From: Eonycteris spelaea
Lineage: Eukaryota; Chordata; Mammalia; Chiroptera; Pteropodidae
DNA length: 64,000 bases
NCBI GenBank assembly: GCA_003508835.1
Contig: PUFA01000164.1
Location: 558,001 to 622,000, forward strand
Reading direction: 5' to 3'
The position numbers and the translations under genes are program-made. Below the pieces are notes generated by a model that saw nothing but the letters and a program-made list of their open reading frames with translations, was not told where the DNA came from and searched no databases. Positions 34,532-46,080 of the stretch are shown here, one piece after another (the stretch's first letter is position 1; each line of letters begins with the position of its first letter).

Positions 34532-35127
34532 TTGGGAGAGGCAGACTATGACCAGCCAGCCAAATCCTTGCATTTCTTTTTCTAAATAAAGTTTTTGGTA
34601 CACAATCATGCGTATTCATTTGCATATTATGTATGGCTGCTCGCACTACAATGGCAGGGTTGAACAGTCCAGAGACCACATGACATGCAAAGCTTAAAAC
34701 ATTTACTCTTTGTTTTTTCTCAAACACCAAACTCACAGAAAAAAGAGATCAGATTTGTGGTTACCAGAGGCAGGGAGTGAGGGAAGGTGGTAGTGGGTAA
34801 AGGCCAAACTTTCAGTTGTACGAAAGTACAAGGAGTGTCATGTACATGATGACTGAAGGTAACACCGCTGGATGATATACAGGAATATTATTGAGAGTAG
34901 TTCCTAAGAGCTCTCATCACAAGGAGAAATATTTTGTCATTTTGTCGTATCTATACGAGGTGGTGGTTATTAACTAAACCTGTTGTGGTAATCATTTCAT
35001 AACATATGTAAATCAAACCATCATGCTGTATACCTTAAACTTATACAGTAATGAATGTCAATTATTTCTCAAAGGCTGAAAAAATATTTACTCTTTGGCC
35101 TTTAATCAAAAAGCCTGCCAATCCCTG
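34532..35127 (-). mobile_element. hAT-Charlie element split by an L1 insertion
   Basis: The two outer pieces (34532-34712 and 35098-35127) together follow the reverse complement of a common Charlie-type nonautonomous element: 'taaataaagtttttggtaca' at 34583, 'tatggctgctcgcactacaa' at 34633, 'gagaccacatgacatgcaaa' at 34672, and the end 'agcctgccaatccctg' at 35112. The 34713-35080 segment is L1. No 8-bp target duplication is visible at the outer ends. I do not commit to a subfamily. Confidence 0.75.
34696..35097 (+). mobile_element. short L1 3' end with target-site duplication
   Basis: A 5'-truncated L1 3' UTR (34713-35080), with 'tggttaccagaggcagggag' at 34759 and 'atgctgtataccttaaactt' at 35023. 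It is flanked by the 17-bp direct repeats AAAACATTTACTCTTTG (34696-34712) and AAAATATTTACTCTTTG (35081-35097), with 16 of 17 bases matching. The left repeat is preceded by TT, so the cleavage site reads TT/AAAA, the canonical L1 endonuclease target. The insertion interrupts the Charlie element and is therefore younger than it. Confidence 0.85.
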
Positions 35128-35644
35128 ACCTATAAGATATATCTCATGTTCTTATAAAACCATTGAAACTAGCATGCTGTGTTTACTTTTCTTAAGTTTC
35201 TAGAACACTTAGGTAAGGAAATTTTGTTAAAAGTCAAACTCAGATAACGTTGCATTCCCTAAGACAACCCTAATAATTTCAGAAAGTATCAAGCTCGGTT
35301 CCAGCGATCTGGAAGCCAGCGTCCTGTCAGTTGAAGTAATTAGAGTCCTCAGGCCACCACAATTTAAAATTCGTTTTCTGGCCAAATTGCAACAAATGTT
35401 CTAGGAGATTCTATATTCTGTTGCTTTTATGAGTTGGATTAGATTGTTTCCACTAAAATGCACCAATTTTTAGGAGAACACCACTTCATTCTGGAAACTT
35501 TCTGTAGGGTGCATGTTCATTTATTGTATGTCATGAGATGCCTTACTAATGGACCATCTAATTACTACTGTGGTTGCATCATTCAGTCCCAAGGCTTTAA
35601 ATATCATAACAAATTATATATTCTCTACTTCCAGCATTCTCTTC
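35128..35644. other. unassigned DNA
   Basis: No feature recognised. Confidence 0.5.
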
Positions 35645-36490
35645 AGCTAACTTGACATTTCCCTGTATCTTACTTTTGTCCAAAACTAAGCTCTCAATCT
35701 TAACCCCTATCCCCACATCTGCTTCACTTCAGCAGGCTCCATCTAGTTATGGCAACTCCGTCCTTCTAGTCTCTCATATTGTATATCCAGACAATCTTTC
35801 CAGCTTCAAAATATATCCAGAATCACGCCATTCTCACCATCTCCTCAGCAACTACTCTCACGCCATCATCTACCTAGATTACTACAATAGCCTCCCAGCT
35901 GATCTCCCTGCTTCTGTGCTTGCCTCATTCAGTCTATTCTGAACACAGTCAGAGTAATTCTGCTAAAGTTTAAGTCTGATCATGTCTCCCCTCTGCTCAA
36001 AACCCTCTGACTCGCTCAGAGTCAAACGGGAAGACCTCACAGTGGCTATAAGATCTAGGTCCCCATGACCACTTGGGCCTCACCTCCTTACTCCCCTCCT
36101 TGCTTGTCCTGCTGTGCTTGTACAGGCCACTTCCGTAGTCTTGGAACACAGGAAGCACTTCCCTCTTCACATTTGTTCTTCCTTCTGCCTGGAACAGGCT
36201 TTTCCTAGATAGTGCACGTAGATCACCCCTTCACTTCAGCTCTCTGCTCAAGTATCACTTTACCAAAAAGGCCTGTACTGACCACCCTATAAAAGAGCAC
36301 CTCTGCCCCAGCATCGTTCTCTATCTAGATTATCATTAGTCTTTATTCTATTACCTACAACCACCCTATATATACTTTTTCATTTTTAGGGTCTCAGGAT
36401 AGGGACTTTGTTCACTGCTTTAAACTCAGTACCTAGTACAGTGCTTAGAACATGGGAGATTTTTACACATATTTTTGAACAAATAAACAC
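35645..36490 (+). mobile_element. long L2 LINE fragment
   Basis: L2 blocks in order along 0.85 kb: 'ttcaaaatatatccagaatc' at 35805, 'gattactacaatagcctccc' at 35877, 'aagtctgatcatgtctcccc' at 35971, 'ttccttctgcctggaacagg' at 36179, 'gactttgttcactgctttaa' at 36403 and the 3' 'tagtacagtgcttagaacat' at 36434. This is one of the best-preserved L2 copies here. Confidence 0.85.
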
Positions 36491-36499
36491 GAATGTCCC

Positions 36500-36640
36500 A
36501 GATTCTGTGTTAAATCTTCTACATATGTTGTCTTTCTGAATTCTCACAGCAAATAATGAGTAACTTTGCCAAAGTCACACCACAGACAGTAAGTACACAA
36601 GACATGGTACTTCAAATCCAAGCTTTATCACCACTTCTGC
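36500..36640 (-). mobile_element. MIR SINE fragment
   Basis: Reverse-complement MIR: 'attctcacagcaaataatga' at 36540, then a gap relative to the core, then 'aactttgccaaagtcacacc' at 36562 and a weak 5' part. Confidence 0.55.
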
Positions 36641-37084
36641 TTATGAGAAATTTATAAAAAGATCACTAATGTTATAAGATGTTAAAACTGAACCATGGAA
36701 TTTCTTGGACTCAAACAGCATAGATTTAGCAATGAGAGGAGTGTATTTCCATCTCATAGGTGCCTGAGGATCTGGGTGCTGTAACCACTTTTGGGCCTGG
36801 AAGGCAGGGGTAGAGAATAGAGCTGGGAGGTGAATGGAAGATATCCAGCACAGCAGAGGAGGACGAACCCTGAGTTTACCAAGTATCCAGACAGATTCAA
36901 ATTGCAATGCTATGTGTGACCTTGTGGCAGGCACTCTTGCTGCAAGTACCTGTGACTCTCCTGAGAAGGTTCCCTGGACTCAAGAGGAGGCTTGGGCACT
37001 TACAGAGCAGGATGAAAGCACCAGCAGAATGAACGCCTCAGGAGCCACCCTCAGCCAAAGATGAAGATGAGTTGGAATATGGCT

Positions 37085-37330
37085 CTTCCTGAACAGAACA
37101 ACCCTGCAGCCTGTTTTGGCCAGCTCTTAGAGGTTCCGAATAGGACTGACTGAGTCCTGTGGCTTCCATCAGTAACTTGCTTATCAACACATCTTCTAAT
37201 GCTTCTTTCCCTTTCTTGTCTTAGTCCCTCACTCTTCTACTAGTTCCTTGAAATCATCTCCCAAATAAACTCCTGCCCTCAATCCAAGTCTCAGAATCTA
37301 CTTCTGGGGACCCTAACCTGAAGGAGACCT
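37085..37330 (+). mobile_element. LTR-like fragment
   Basis: The 3' portion, 'caaataaactcctgccctca' at 37262 followed by 'tctcagaatctacttctggg' at 37289, matches the end of an old LTR type with a 'cttgtctcagggtctgcttt'-like block. A sequence of the same kind occurs in reverse orientation near 48925. The 5' boundary is not clear and the LTR may extend back to about 36850. Confidence 0.5.
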
Positions 37331-37737
37331 TGACAAAAATCCATAATCTATGATAAGTTGGAGTTCAGGAATAGTTGATAGTTAATAACACAGAATCACA
37401 CAGTTGGCATAATTCCGAAACCTACAAAGATGGGGTAAGTTTTCCTTCTTACTTGCTCTCTGCACTGTGAGAAAAAATGGGTGAGAAGCAAAGTAGAACA
37501 AAAAGTCTTGCAAACCACGGACTTTGTGTCCTTAAATTCTTTGAGTGGCATTGAGGAGCAGAGGGATGGAATGAACAATTACTAGCCCTGGGTTCACCAA
37601 GTGCCAGTGTCAGCTGGCAGCTTACCTCAAGTTGACTGGAAGTACGAAAACCTCCTCCCAGGCCCTGTATGTTCTCTTCTCATTCACTGGGCTAAAGGTA
37701 GGATGTGAGAAGTGAAGAGCTCCAACTATGTTTAAAC
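37331..37737. other. unassigned DNA
   Basis: No feature recognised. Confidence 0.5.
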
Positions 37738-37870
37738 AGAGTTCATTCATTCATTCAGTGAATATTGACTGACCATGATGAAATGCCAGGTACGAGACTA
37801 ATTACATTGCAAGGTGCATTCGCATTAGAAAATAAACTAAGAATTAAATTCAAATACAAGACCAGAAAAC
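37738..37870 (-). mobile_element. L2 LINE 3' end
   Basis: Reverse complement of the L2 terminus: 'gttcattcattcattcagtg' at 37741, followed by 'tgaaatgccaggtacgagac' at 37779. Confidence 0.6.
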
Positions 37871-39195
37871 GACCAAACTCAACCATGTATTTTCTAGGAA
37901 CCCTTCTGCCAGGCATTCAGAGGAGCTTCAAACTGCTAAGGCCATTCTACACATTGTAGATGAAAATGATTTTATTACTACTTAAAGATGATATAAATAT
38001 TTAAATTAGATTTTCTCTGTATTCAATTTCTATCAGTCTGTGAAACTATTTTATAAAGACCAGAAATACTTGCATAACAATTTAAGTTAAACTTTATTTG
38101 TCAAATTTCCATTGATTTGTTAGTCATGTGTCATTATTCATCTTCCTGCTTTATCTCCTGGTTTTAAAATACACCTAACCTCCAGCTTGGCTTTTAAAAT
38201 GTGAAACCACCTTCCTTTTCAACCATGGCATGTATTGTTCAGTAATATCATATTGTACCTAACCTAGAACATAAATTTTTATGTACAGATTATTAGCTAT
38301 GTTTTACCATCTCTTCTTAATTTCCAATTGTACGTAGATATTGCCTAATTTGAAGAAATCAGCTTTTCTCTCTAAAATTTATTTCTTTATTACCTGAGCA
38401 ATTTATTTTTTAACACAATATTTCTTTTTCAGAAATATATTTTAAAGTGGATTTCATAATTATAGAATTAAAATAATCTTTAAAAATATACATACATTTT
38501 TTCCCCCATGTAAAATGTCAGTCCATTACTATGGTATTAAATCTTTGTATATTAAATATCATGAGATGCATGATTAAATTCCATGCTAGATTTTTAATGG
38601 GTTTACTGACACATAGCCATCCTATTTTGTATCTTTAATTCTATTTATATAAATATAATACACATACTATACATTATATAAAATATTAAGTATAAATTAT
38701 ATAACATTATATAGAAAATTAATGTATGTCACATATAAACATGTAATACATAGTATGACATACTATATTTTGTATGTTTTATAGACATATTTTACATATA
38801 ACATTTATGTCATATATAGGTCATATATATGATGAATATGGCTTATACACACATATTTATAACTTCATTTTCAGATGTTTCACTTGATTGTTCATTTTTT
38901 AAAAGTCCTCTCTTCAACTCACTGCTGTCTCAGGAGTAGGCATGCTTTATTTATGGATCTGACTCTCTTGCTTACCATTTTAGGGCTGACGTGATCTGGA
39001 ATGTGTTACATTAGTCTATTTAGGTAGTATTCAAATCACATCTTTCTGGGGAAGGTCATTTGGTGTTCAGCGGAGAAGATGCAGGTAATGTGCAAGAGAT
39101 AGCAGTAGCCCACATTCTCATTTCCATTCCGAAATGCAATGTACTCTGGTTTTAGGTAAGTTACTTCAGCTTTACTTGAAAGTACAAAGCTGCAT
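37871..39195. other. unassigned AT-rich DNA
   Basis: No gene or repeat family recognised. The part from 38640 to 38860 is strongly TA-rich and low in complexity. Confidence 0.5.
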
Positions 39196-39197
39196 GG

Positions 39198-39375
39198 TAG
39201 GAGTTCAGGGCACGTAACTGAGTTTCTAGTTTTGCCACTAGAATTGACCTTGGACAGGCAACTGAAAACGTCTCTGTACTTCGTTTCCTCGGTGTGAGGA
39301 ATGAGAATAATAATGCTGCACACTTTTCAAGGGGAGCCTTCAGGAATTTTACTTTTGTAGAGCACTGTGAGATCC
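39198..39375 (+). mobile_element. MIR SINE
   Basis: Forward MIR: 'ctagttttgccactagaatt' at 39226, 'gaccttggacaggcaactga' at 39246, then 'cgtttcctcggtgtgaggaa' at 39282 and 'gagaataataatgctgcaca' at 39303. Confidence 0.75.
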
Positions 39376-39380
39376 CGAGC

Positions 39381-40044
39381 AAGGGGTGCTGAGAGGGGTT
39401 GGGCTGCTGTAGAGATCTGAAAGTGCCACTGCTTTTGGTATTTCAAAGGTGTTCTCTCAGAGTTACAGCAGTCTCTCACCATCAGGTATTTGAATTATTA
39501 TTAAGAAGCGAAATCTAGTAGGAAGAAATTGGGAATCTTGAGTTAACTTCTCATATGTGTCCCAGACCTGAGTTTTCTGCATTATCTATGCGATTCTTTG
39601 AAATTAATTGGCTTAATTATTCCCTGTAAAAACAAAGCCTGGAAAGGACATCTGTCACATTTCTAACAAAGTATGTATTAGCATCCAGATGGCCACAGTT
39701 TAGATAAGGCCAGCAGCAGAGGGAAGATGATGATGGCAAAATGGACATTCTTTCTGGGAGCATTCCCTAGGGATGTGGGTTATAACAGGGAAAGTAGTAT
39801 ACTGTGAATTTCTGTAATAAACTGTGCAATAAAATTTGTACAATAAATATATCTAATAAGCACTATCATGGTCTTATTTCTGTAATAAGACTGTCACTAT
39901 TGGTCTAGAGGTTTGACCTATTCCCACTGTGACCCCTACAAAGTTTTTCTGCACTTCTGTATCTACTGTCGATCAGACCAGAATAGATGTGTGAATGTAA
40001 TTCATACTTCATCCTGCAAATGGCCAGTGACGTGAGCCGGGATG
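39381..40044. other. unassigned DNA
   Basis: No feature recognised. Confidence 0.5.
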
Positions 40045-40655
40045 AGCAGGTTATCTTGGATTCCCTTCTGCAGGGCTTTCCTGGCCTCTTCCAACCTCCA
40101 TATGCTGCTGCCAGTGTATTTTACTCCTAGAAACAAATCTGAGTCTATCTCCTGTTTTAAAACATCTCAACTCCCAGCCATTGCCCACAGGAGTAATTCC
40201 AAATTCATTCGACGGCACAAAAGGCCATTTACAATCTGGCCTCAACCTAATTCACTCCTTTTCTTCCTGACTATAATCCTATGCCCTGCAATCTCACTTC
40301 AGTACATTTTTTCATCATTTCCTGAAACAGCAATGCCCTTCACTCTGTCTTTATCCAAACTATTCCTTTTGCCTGAAAATGCTCTTTGCCCATTACCATC
40401 TTATAAAGTTTCATGGTTTCATGATTCTACACCCTGCTCATAGGCTGTGCAGCCTCCTGGAACATCCCTCCTTACTTGTAGAGTTCTTCACTCCCTCTGG
40501 CCTCCTCAGCCCTTTCTGCACATCTCCTCTTTGTCACTCACAGAGTAAAACTTATTTCCGCTCTCTTAAGGGTAAGGGCTGCAATGTTCGCCTTCTTACT
40601 CCTAGCTCCAACTCTAGAGCCAGGCATTTTGTATTTACTGAGTGAATGAATTGTA
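40045..40655 (+). mobile_element. L2 LINE fragment
   Basis: L2 blocks in order: 'cccattgcccacaggagtaa' type sequence near 40178, 'ccatttacaatctggcctca' at 40225, 'ccttttgcctgaaaatgctc' at 40364, and a decayed 3' end 'tatttactgagtgaatgaat' at 40632. The open frame at 40042-40443 lies inside this L2 and is not evidence of a gene. Confidence 0.75.
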
Positions 40656-40929
40656 TTTCAGGTTTGCAGATTATAGATGTGTTGTTAAGTCTTGTGGGAG
40701 ATACAGCTTCCAAAACTGAGCTCCTGTGGACCTTGTTTTAGGTGACAGCTTTAGAGGAGATACTGGGCTCCCATAGGGTCCTTCTGCCACACTCAGACAG
40801 GGGCCCACTGGATTCGAGTTTCAGTGAATCCCATGTAAGGCAGCCTAAAGGCAAGGCTCTGGTTAGGAGATGCTCAACGCCTACATCATAGTGTTAGAAT
40901 TGGAATGGATCTTATGGAGGTCTCCATTC

Positions 40930-41045
40930 TAATCTCAGTTAACCAAATGAGGAAACTGAGGCTAGGAAAGGTTGGACAATGCAGGTACCACAAAAACTAG
41001 TATCAGAACTGAAATTTGAACCTGAAATTTCCCCCGCACTCACCA
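40930..41045 (-). mobile_element. MIR-like SINE fragment
   Basis: 'aaccaaatgaggaaactgag' at 40942, followed by a gluing 'aggaaaggttggacaatgca' and 'actgaaatttgaacctgaaa' block, matches the reverse MIR core and its 5' side. Confidence 0.6.
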
Positions 41046-41070
41046 ATGCCATGACAGTCATAGCTCTTTA

Positions 41071-42424
41071 TATCCAGCACTAGCTCTTCTATAGCACTTT
41101 CTCTGTTGCTCAGAGAGCACAGGGACGACAGGCAAAGGGGATGAATATGTTCAAATTCTCTTAATTCCAATAAAGCAATTGGACATAGGAGAGAAATTGA
41201 CTATGATATTTTTTTCCAAATTGAGGCTCTGTTGCAACAATCAGACACCGTTCCTACTCTTCCATTTGGTGAACTGCTCTGCTGGTCCACTTAGATCAAG
41301 TGAAGTCCTTTGCTCCTAACACTTTCCTTGACCCTCAGATTCTCATGTGTGCCTTCTATGGCTCTGCCTTTTCTCTCCATCTCACACTACTCCTTCTTTT
41401 ACCATTTAGGCATCTCAAAATCAAGTATTTAATGTGCTTTTTCTAATGTTTACTCATGAAAGGTCATTGCATTAGAGCTTTAAGAAGAGATGCAAAGGAA
41501 ATCAATTAACCTATAATAAACACATCCTGTGTAACTTTCATTTTGGATATTCATCACACATGTTCATACAGACATTTAAAAGTATAGGCATCTATCCATG
41601 CCAGCAAATAGGTATATGAAGTGTGAAATAAAACAAGGAAGGAGGCAGCTTTGACCTAAATGACCTCTAAAGATATTTCCAGGAAAACAATTCTGTGATT
41701 CTTTTAAGTGATGGGATCCAGTTGAAAAAAGTCTAAAAAGTTTCCACTTGAGCTGTTTGATTGTTTCTCTTTGGGTAATAGGAAATAAAAACTAAACCCA
41801 CCACATTTAACTTTTCCTTTGAGTGCATGGGCTTTGGATGCCCATCAGTTTGTGCATGACACTGCCAGCCAGGTTCTCTCACATCTCTCATAAACACGCT
41901 CTGTGGTCATTTGTTAGCATGTTACAAAGGCCTTTTGGCAGAATCGTGCCCTTTGGTCTCTGTCACAGAGAAACCCCTCAGCGCTCCTCTCACAGCGGGA
42001 ACATGCACCAGTTTCTCTGCCTTGGGTTTCATTGGGACCCAACACAATGGAAAAGTTAACACATTTCCAGAGTATAGATTCCAGGCCAAAAGCAGTGTCA
42101 AAAATGAATTTACTTCAAAGACAAGATCAAATGATATAGTATATATAACTGATTATAATTAAATATTGCTAATAGTTCCAGACAAACTGAGTAGTAAGTG
42201 TTTAAAGTGTTCAAGAGAAAAATAGGAAAAAGTCAGCTATAAGGCTATAAAACAGTCCCATAATTTATACAAGATTATAAATTTGATAAACCCTTATAGA
42301 ATTTAGAAATGTTCTTCTGAATATTGAAAATGTTCTTTAAAAGTTTAATAATTGCTCTATAAAAGAACATACATAGTAACGATTTAAAAAATTCTTAAAA
42401 TTCCGGAGATTAGGGAAATTGTTG
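41071..42424. other. mostly unassigned DNA
   Basis: A possible old L2 piece at 41230-41420 ('aacactttccttgaccctca' near 41319) is too weak to call. Nothing else is recognised. Confidence 0.4.
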
Positions 42425-42984
42425 TTAAACATGGGCTCCTGAATTCACCTCCTCCCAGAGACACACTGAATCTACAGCAACATATGGAACAATTCCCTCT
42501 AAAAGAAATTTAGAAACTAGCTGAGTGGCTCCTATGCATTGAGCAAACAAGGAAAAAAAACCACACACACATTGAAATGCGTAGTCGACGCTGAGGCACA
42601 ATCTTGTCATAAACCCCACCTACCAAGGCATGGCAAAACACAACTGGGAGAAAACTCACAAGTCCCGCTTTTCCCTGAGAAATGAAGGGTTTGGACCAAA
42701 CACCTTGCTCTAAAGCCAATGGAGCTTGTGTCCACGAGACCCACAGGGCAAACCAAGATACATCTGTAAATCAATCATTGCGATAACCACATAAACAAAA
42801 TGAAGGTTAAAAATATGATCATTTCCACAATACAGAAAAAGCATTTGACAAACTTTAACATCTATTCATGATAAAAACTCTTAAATTGTGTGGACAGGGA
42901 ACATACCTTAATATAATAAAGCCTACATCTAGCATTGTGCTCAACAGAATTCAGGAAAACAGTTTACTGTTTACCAGTTTACTG

Positions 42985-43485
42985 AAAAGATATGATAAAG
43001 GCTACAGAAGAACATCTGGATGGAAGAGAAGCACAGAGCAAGGTGGGAAAGGGCCCACAGCTTCTATGCCCTTTCAGGTGGCCACCCTCCCAGAAAATCC
43101 ATGTGTCTACCAACCCAGGAGCTCTCTCATCCCCATATGATTGAGATATGGAGGCTTCCTCACGCAGGCTCGATCAATTGTTAACTCCATTTTCAAAGCG
43201 GGGTGGGGCTGAAAATTTCAAGCTTCTAATTATGACTTGGTCTTTTTAGGAACTAAGAACTCATCTGGAAGTCTGCCTGATATCACCTTATTTGAACAAA
43301 AGACACTCCTATTACCCAGGAAATGCTAAGAGATTTAGAGCTTGGTGTCAGGAACCAGGGTCAAAGACTAAATGTTGGATCAAAAGATGCTGCTAGCACT
43401 CCCATCACTTAGGAAATTACAAGAGTTTGAGGAGATCGGTGCTAGGAACTGGGGACAGACCCCAATATATATTTTTTCTATTATT
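42985..43485. repeat. unclassified insert inside the L1, LTR-like
   Basis: About 500 bp lacking L1 similarity, beginning with TG near 42993 and ending 'ttatttcaca' near 43490, so it could be a solo LTR. It includes an internal imperfect duplication: unit A (43297-43380) and unit B (43381-43470) both begin CAAAAGA and share the blocks 'ccaggaaatgctaagag' / 'ttaggaaattacaagag' and 'caggaaccagggtcaaaga' / 'taggaactggggacagac'. I recall sequences of this kind from mammalian interspersed repeats but cannot name the family. Confidence 0.5.
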
Positions 43486-43629
43486 TCACAATGGTATTGG
43501 CATAAAACAGACACCTGGATCAATGGAACATGACATAAATCCCAGAAATAAATCTAAGCATATGTAGTTAATTAATTTACAATGAAGGAGCCAAGAATAT
43601 ACAACGGGGAAAGGGAGTTCCTTGAATAA

Positions 43630-43960
43630 ATGCTATTGGGAGAACTGGACAGCCACATGAAGAAGAATGAAGCTGGACCCCTATCATATACTATACACAA
43701 AAATCAACTTGCAATGGATTAACGACTTGAACATAAAACCTGAAACCATAAAACTAGAAGACACAAGGAGTAAGCTCCTTGGCATGAGTTTTGGCAATGG
43801 ATTTTTGGATTTGACGCCACAAAAAAGAAGGAAAGTAAAGAAAGAAAGAAAAAAAAATGCAACAAAAGTGAAACAAGTGAGACTACATAAAACTAAAAAA
43901 CTTCTAATATCTGATAAGGGGTTAATATCCAAAATATATAAAAAAAACTCATAAACCACA
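43630..43960 (+). pseudogene. L1 ORF2 C-terminal remnant
   Basis: A 95-codon open frame (43667-43954) matches the L1 ORF2 C-terminal region: [20 protein letters not shown] at its start, then IKPETIKL and [12 protein letters not shown] at its end. Its middle is lysine-rich after local decay. It is one of the longest uninterrupted L1 pieces of the window, but it is a fragment with no promoter or start of its own. Confidence 0.85.
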
Positions 43961-44585
43961 ATAGAAAAAAACAGTCTGATTAAAAAATGGGCAGAGGGTC
44001 TGAGTAGACATTTTTCCAGAGAAGACATATAAACAGCCAATAGGTACATGAAAAAGTGCTCGGCATCATTAATCAGAGAAAAGCAAATCAAAACCACAAT
44101 GAGATGCTAAGTTAAATAAGTCAGACGATGAGAGACACAAATACTGTATGACTTACTTATATGTGAAATCAAGCTGAATATTATTCAAATAGCAAATAAA
44201 AGGGAATCTTAATATTTGCAGCAACATGGATGAATTTTGAGGGTATTATGCTAAATGAAATAAGTCAGACAGAGAAAAACAAATATTGTATGAGCTCCCT
44301 TAAAAGAACAAAACTCAGATCGGTTGTTGTGGGAAGTCAGGGATGGGTAAATTGGTGAAGGTAGTCAAAAAGTATGTTTCCAGTTATAAGATAATATAAT
44401 TTGAGATATAATGTACAGCATGGTGACTATAGTTAACAGTATATTGTATATATGAAAGTTGCTAAGAGAGTAGGTCTTAAAAATTCTCATCACAAGGAAA
44501 AATTGTTATCTGTGAGATAATGAATACGAACTTATTGTGATAATTATTTCACTATATATATCAAATCATTATGCTTTGATTATAA

Positions 44586-45055
44586 TGATCAAATTATTAT
44601 GACTGAAAAACAGCATGTGAACAGTTGTAAAGATATTCAAAAGAGGTCTGAATTTTTCAACAGTCTGGTTATTTGATTTAGCATAGAACGGGTTTTAGGA
44701 GGAGAGGCTTGAATTAACATTGCTCAGAAAATCTCACATGTACAAACTGGAAGCTACAAACATATCATTACTGAGCTCTGTCTGATAATACTTTTACTTG
44801 TCTTTGGTCTGCCCCTTTCTCACGTCTCATGAAGGCTATATCAAACCTTTACCAGCCTCTATGTGCTCTCCTTACGTGAACCTATCCCCACTTCAAATAG
44901 ATGCATTTACCGCTTCATTAGAAATGCACCAGATGTGAATTCAAATGTCTTACTCTCAAGCGACAATTTCTTTTTCCTACCCTTCCATTGTTCTTACCCA
45001 CCAGTCTGAGAAAACAAGGTGCCTTCTGTTCAGGATTAAGTAGGAGTTAAACAGG
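44586..45055. other. unassigned DNA
   Basis: No feature recognised; the part around 44800-45000 might be very old L2. Confidence 0.4.
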
Positions 45056-45059
45056 AAGG

Positions 45060-46080
45060 TGAGGAGGGTGGGAAGCATACATCTGGCATGGGTAATGGCA
45101 TGTGAGATGATCTGGATGTGAGAAGTCATATGACAAGTTCAAGGAAGTGAAAGAAGTTTGGCACATTTGTAGTGAGAGATCAGGCATGGGCCTTGATCCT
45201 AAGGGCAGTTGGGAAGCCATTGAAGTGTTTTACTCAGGGAAGTCACAGGATGAGATTTGTCTTCTAGAAAGATCATTCTGGCTGCAGTGGGTGTCAAGTG
45301 TGGAGAAAAGGAAGGAGATGTCAAAATTGAAAGCAGAAAGATCAGTAATCCAGGCAAGAAATGATGGTGGTTTAAACTTGGGAAGTGGGTGTATGGATGG
45401 TTCAAAATACATTCTGGAGGCAGAACTGATAGAACATAATGATGATCGATGAAGGTGCAGAGAATAACACCCAGGGTTTTGGCTTGTTCAACCAGGGAAT
45501 TGGTGTGACATTTACTGAGATAGAGAATGTAAGGGTTAAAGTCAGTTGAAGTGTAGTAGCAAATAATAAATTCAGCTTTTAGTATGTTAAAATTGAGGTA
45601 CTTGTGGGACATCAAATAGAAAAACTCAAACAATAATAAAACATGTGGAGAGAGCATGCAGAATTACAACAGGGTTCAGGACAGGACCACAAAGAACAGC
45701 AAGATATATAGACTAGGCACAGGAAAGAAGCCCAAAAAAGGAGACTGAAAACACTTAGCACTGATGTAGGAAGAACGCCAGGAGTGTGGGAAAACAAGAA
45801 TCAAGAGTTCCGGGAGGGAGAAATTGGTCAACATTCCCTTTCGTGCTATCATGTGGCCTTTGGCTTGGATGACAAAGTCCATTTTTTACCATGAGGGAGG
45901 AACATTTTCATGAATGAAAGACAGGTTGTGGTTTGAGGGTCAGAAGTGAAGAAAATGAATGAAATAAACAAAAGCTATTTCAAGATATTTGGCTATGAAG
46001 GGGCAGAGAGAGGTAGGGCAATGTCTGGGGAACTCAATGTTGAAAGTTGGAAATGAAGTCTTCATTTATATAATTTTTAT
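45060..46080 (-). mobile_element. long L2 LINE, ORF2 3' region
   Basis: About 1 kb of reverse-complement L2: 'tgggaagccattgaagtgtt' at 45209, 'agaaagatcattctggctgc' at 45266, 'gtaatccaggcaagaaatga' at 45344, 'tgaggtacttgtgggacatc' at 45595, then less conserved ORF2 sequence to about 46080. The minus-strand open frame 45199-45657 (152 codons) lies in this region. The residues TLGVIL at its centre correspond to the conserved L2 'NLGVIL' segment, so the frame is a piece of L2 ORF2 that happens to lack stops. Confidence 0.8.

Larger units (their letters stand above)
42425..44585 (+). mobile_element. rearranged L1
   Basis: A plus-strand L1 made of non-adjacent parts. A 5' UTR start (42432-42760) is homologous to that at 12990 ('gaaactagctgagtggctcc' at 42512). 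It is joined directly to an RT segment of ORF2 (42750-42985, 'aaaagcatttgacaaacttt'). Then comes a foreign insert (42985-43485), followed by the ORF2 C-terminal region and 3' UTR (43485-44585). ORF1 and most of ORF2 are missing. The terminal part is itself scrambled near 44100-44310. Confidence 0.8.

Noticed and set aside
40042..40443. Open frame of 133 codons on the plus strand
   Set aside because: It falls inside an L2 fragment and its reading does not follow a recognisable L2 protein over its whole length; most likely chance within pyrimidine-rich L2 DNA.
43684..44097. Minus-strand open frame of 137 codons
   Set aside because: Antisense shadow of the L1 ORF2 C-terminal region on the plus strand; the composition is phenylalanine- and leucine-rich.
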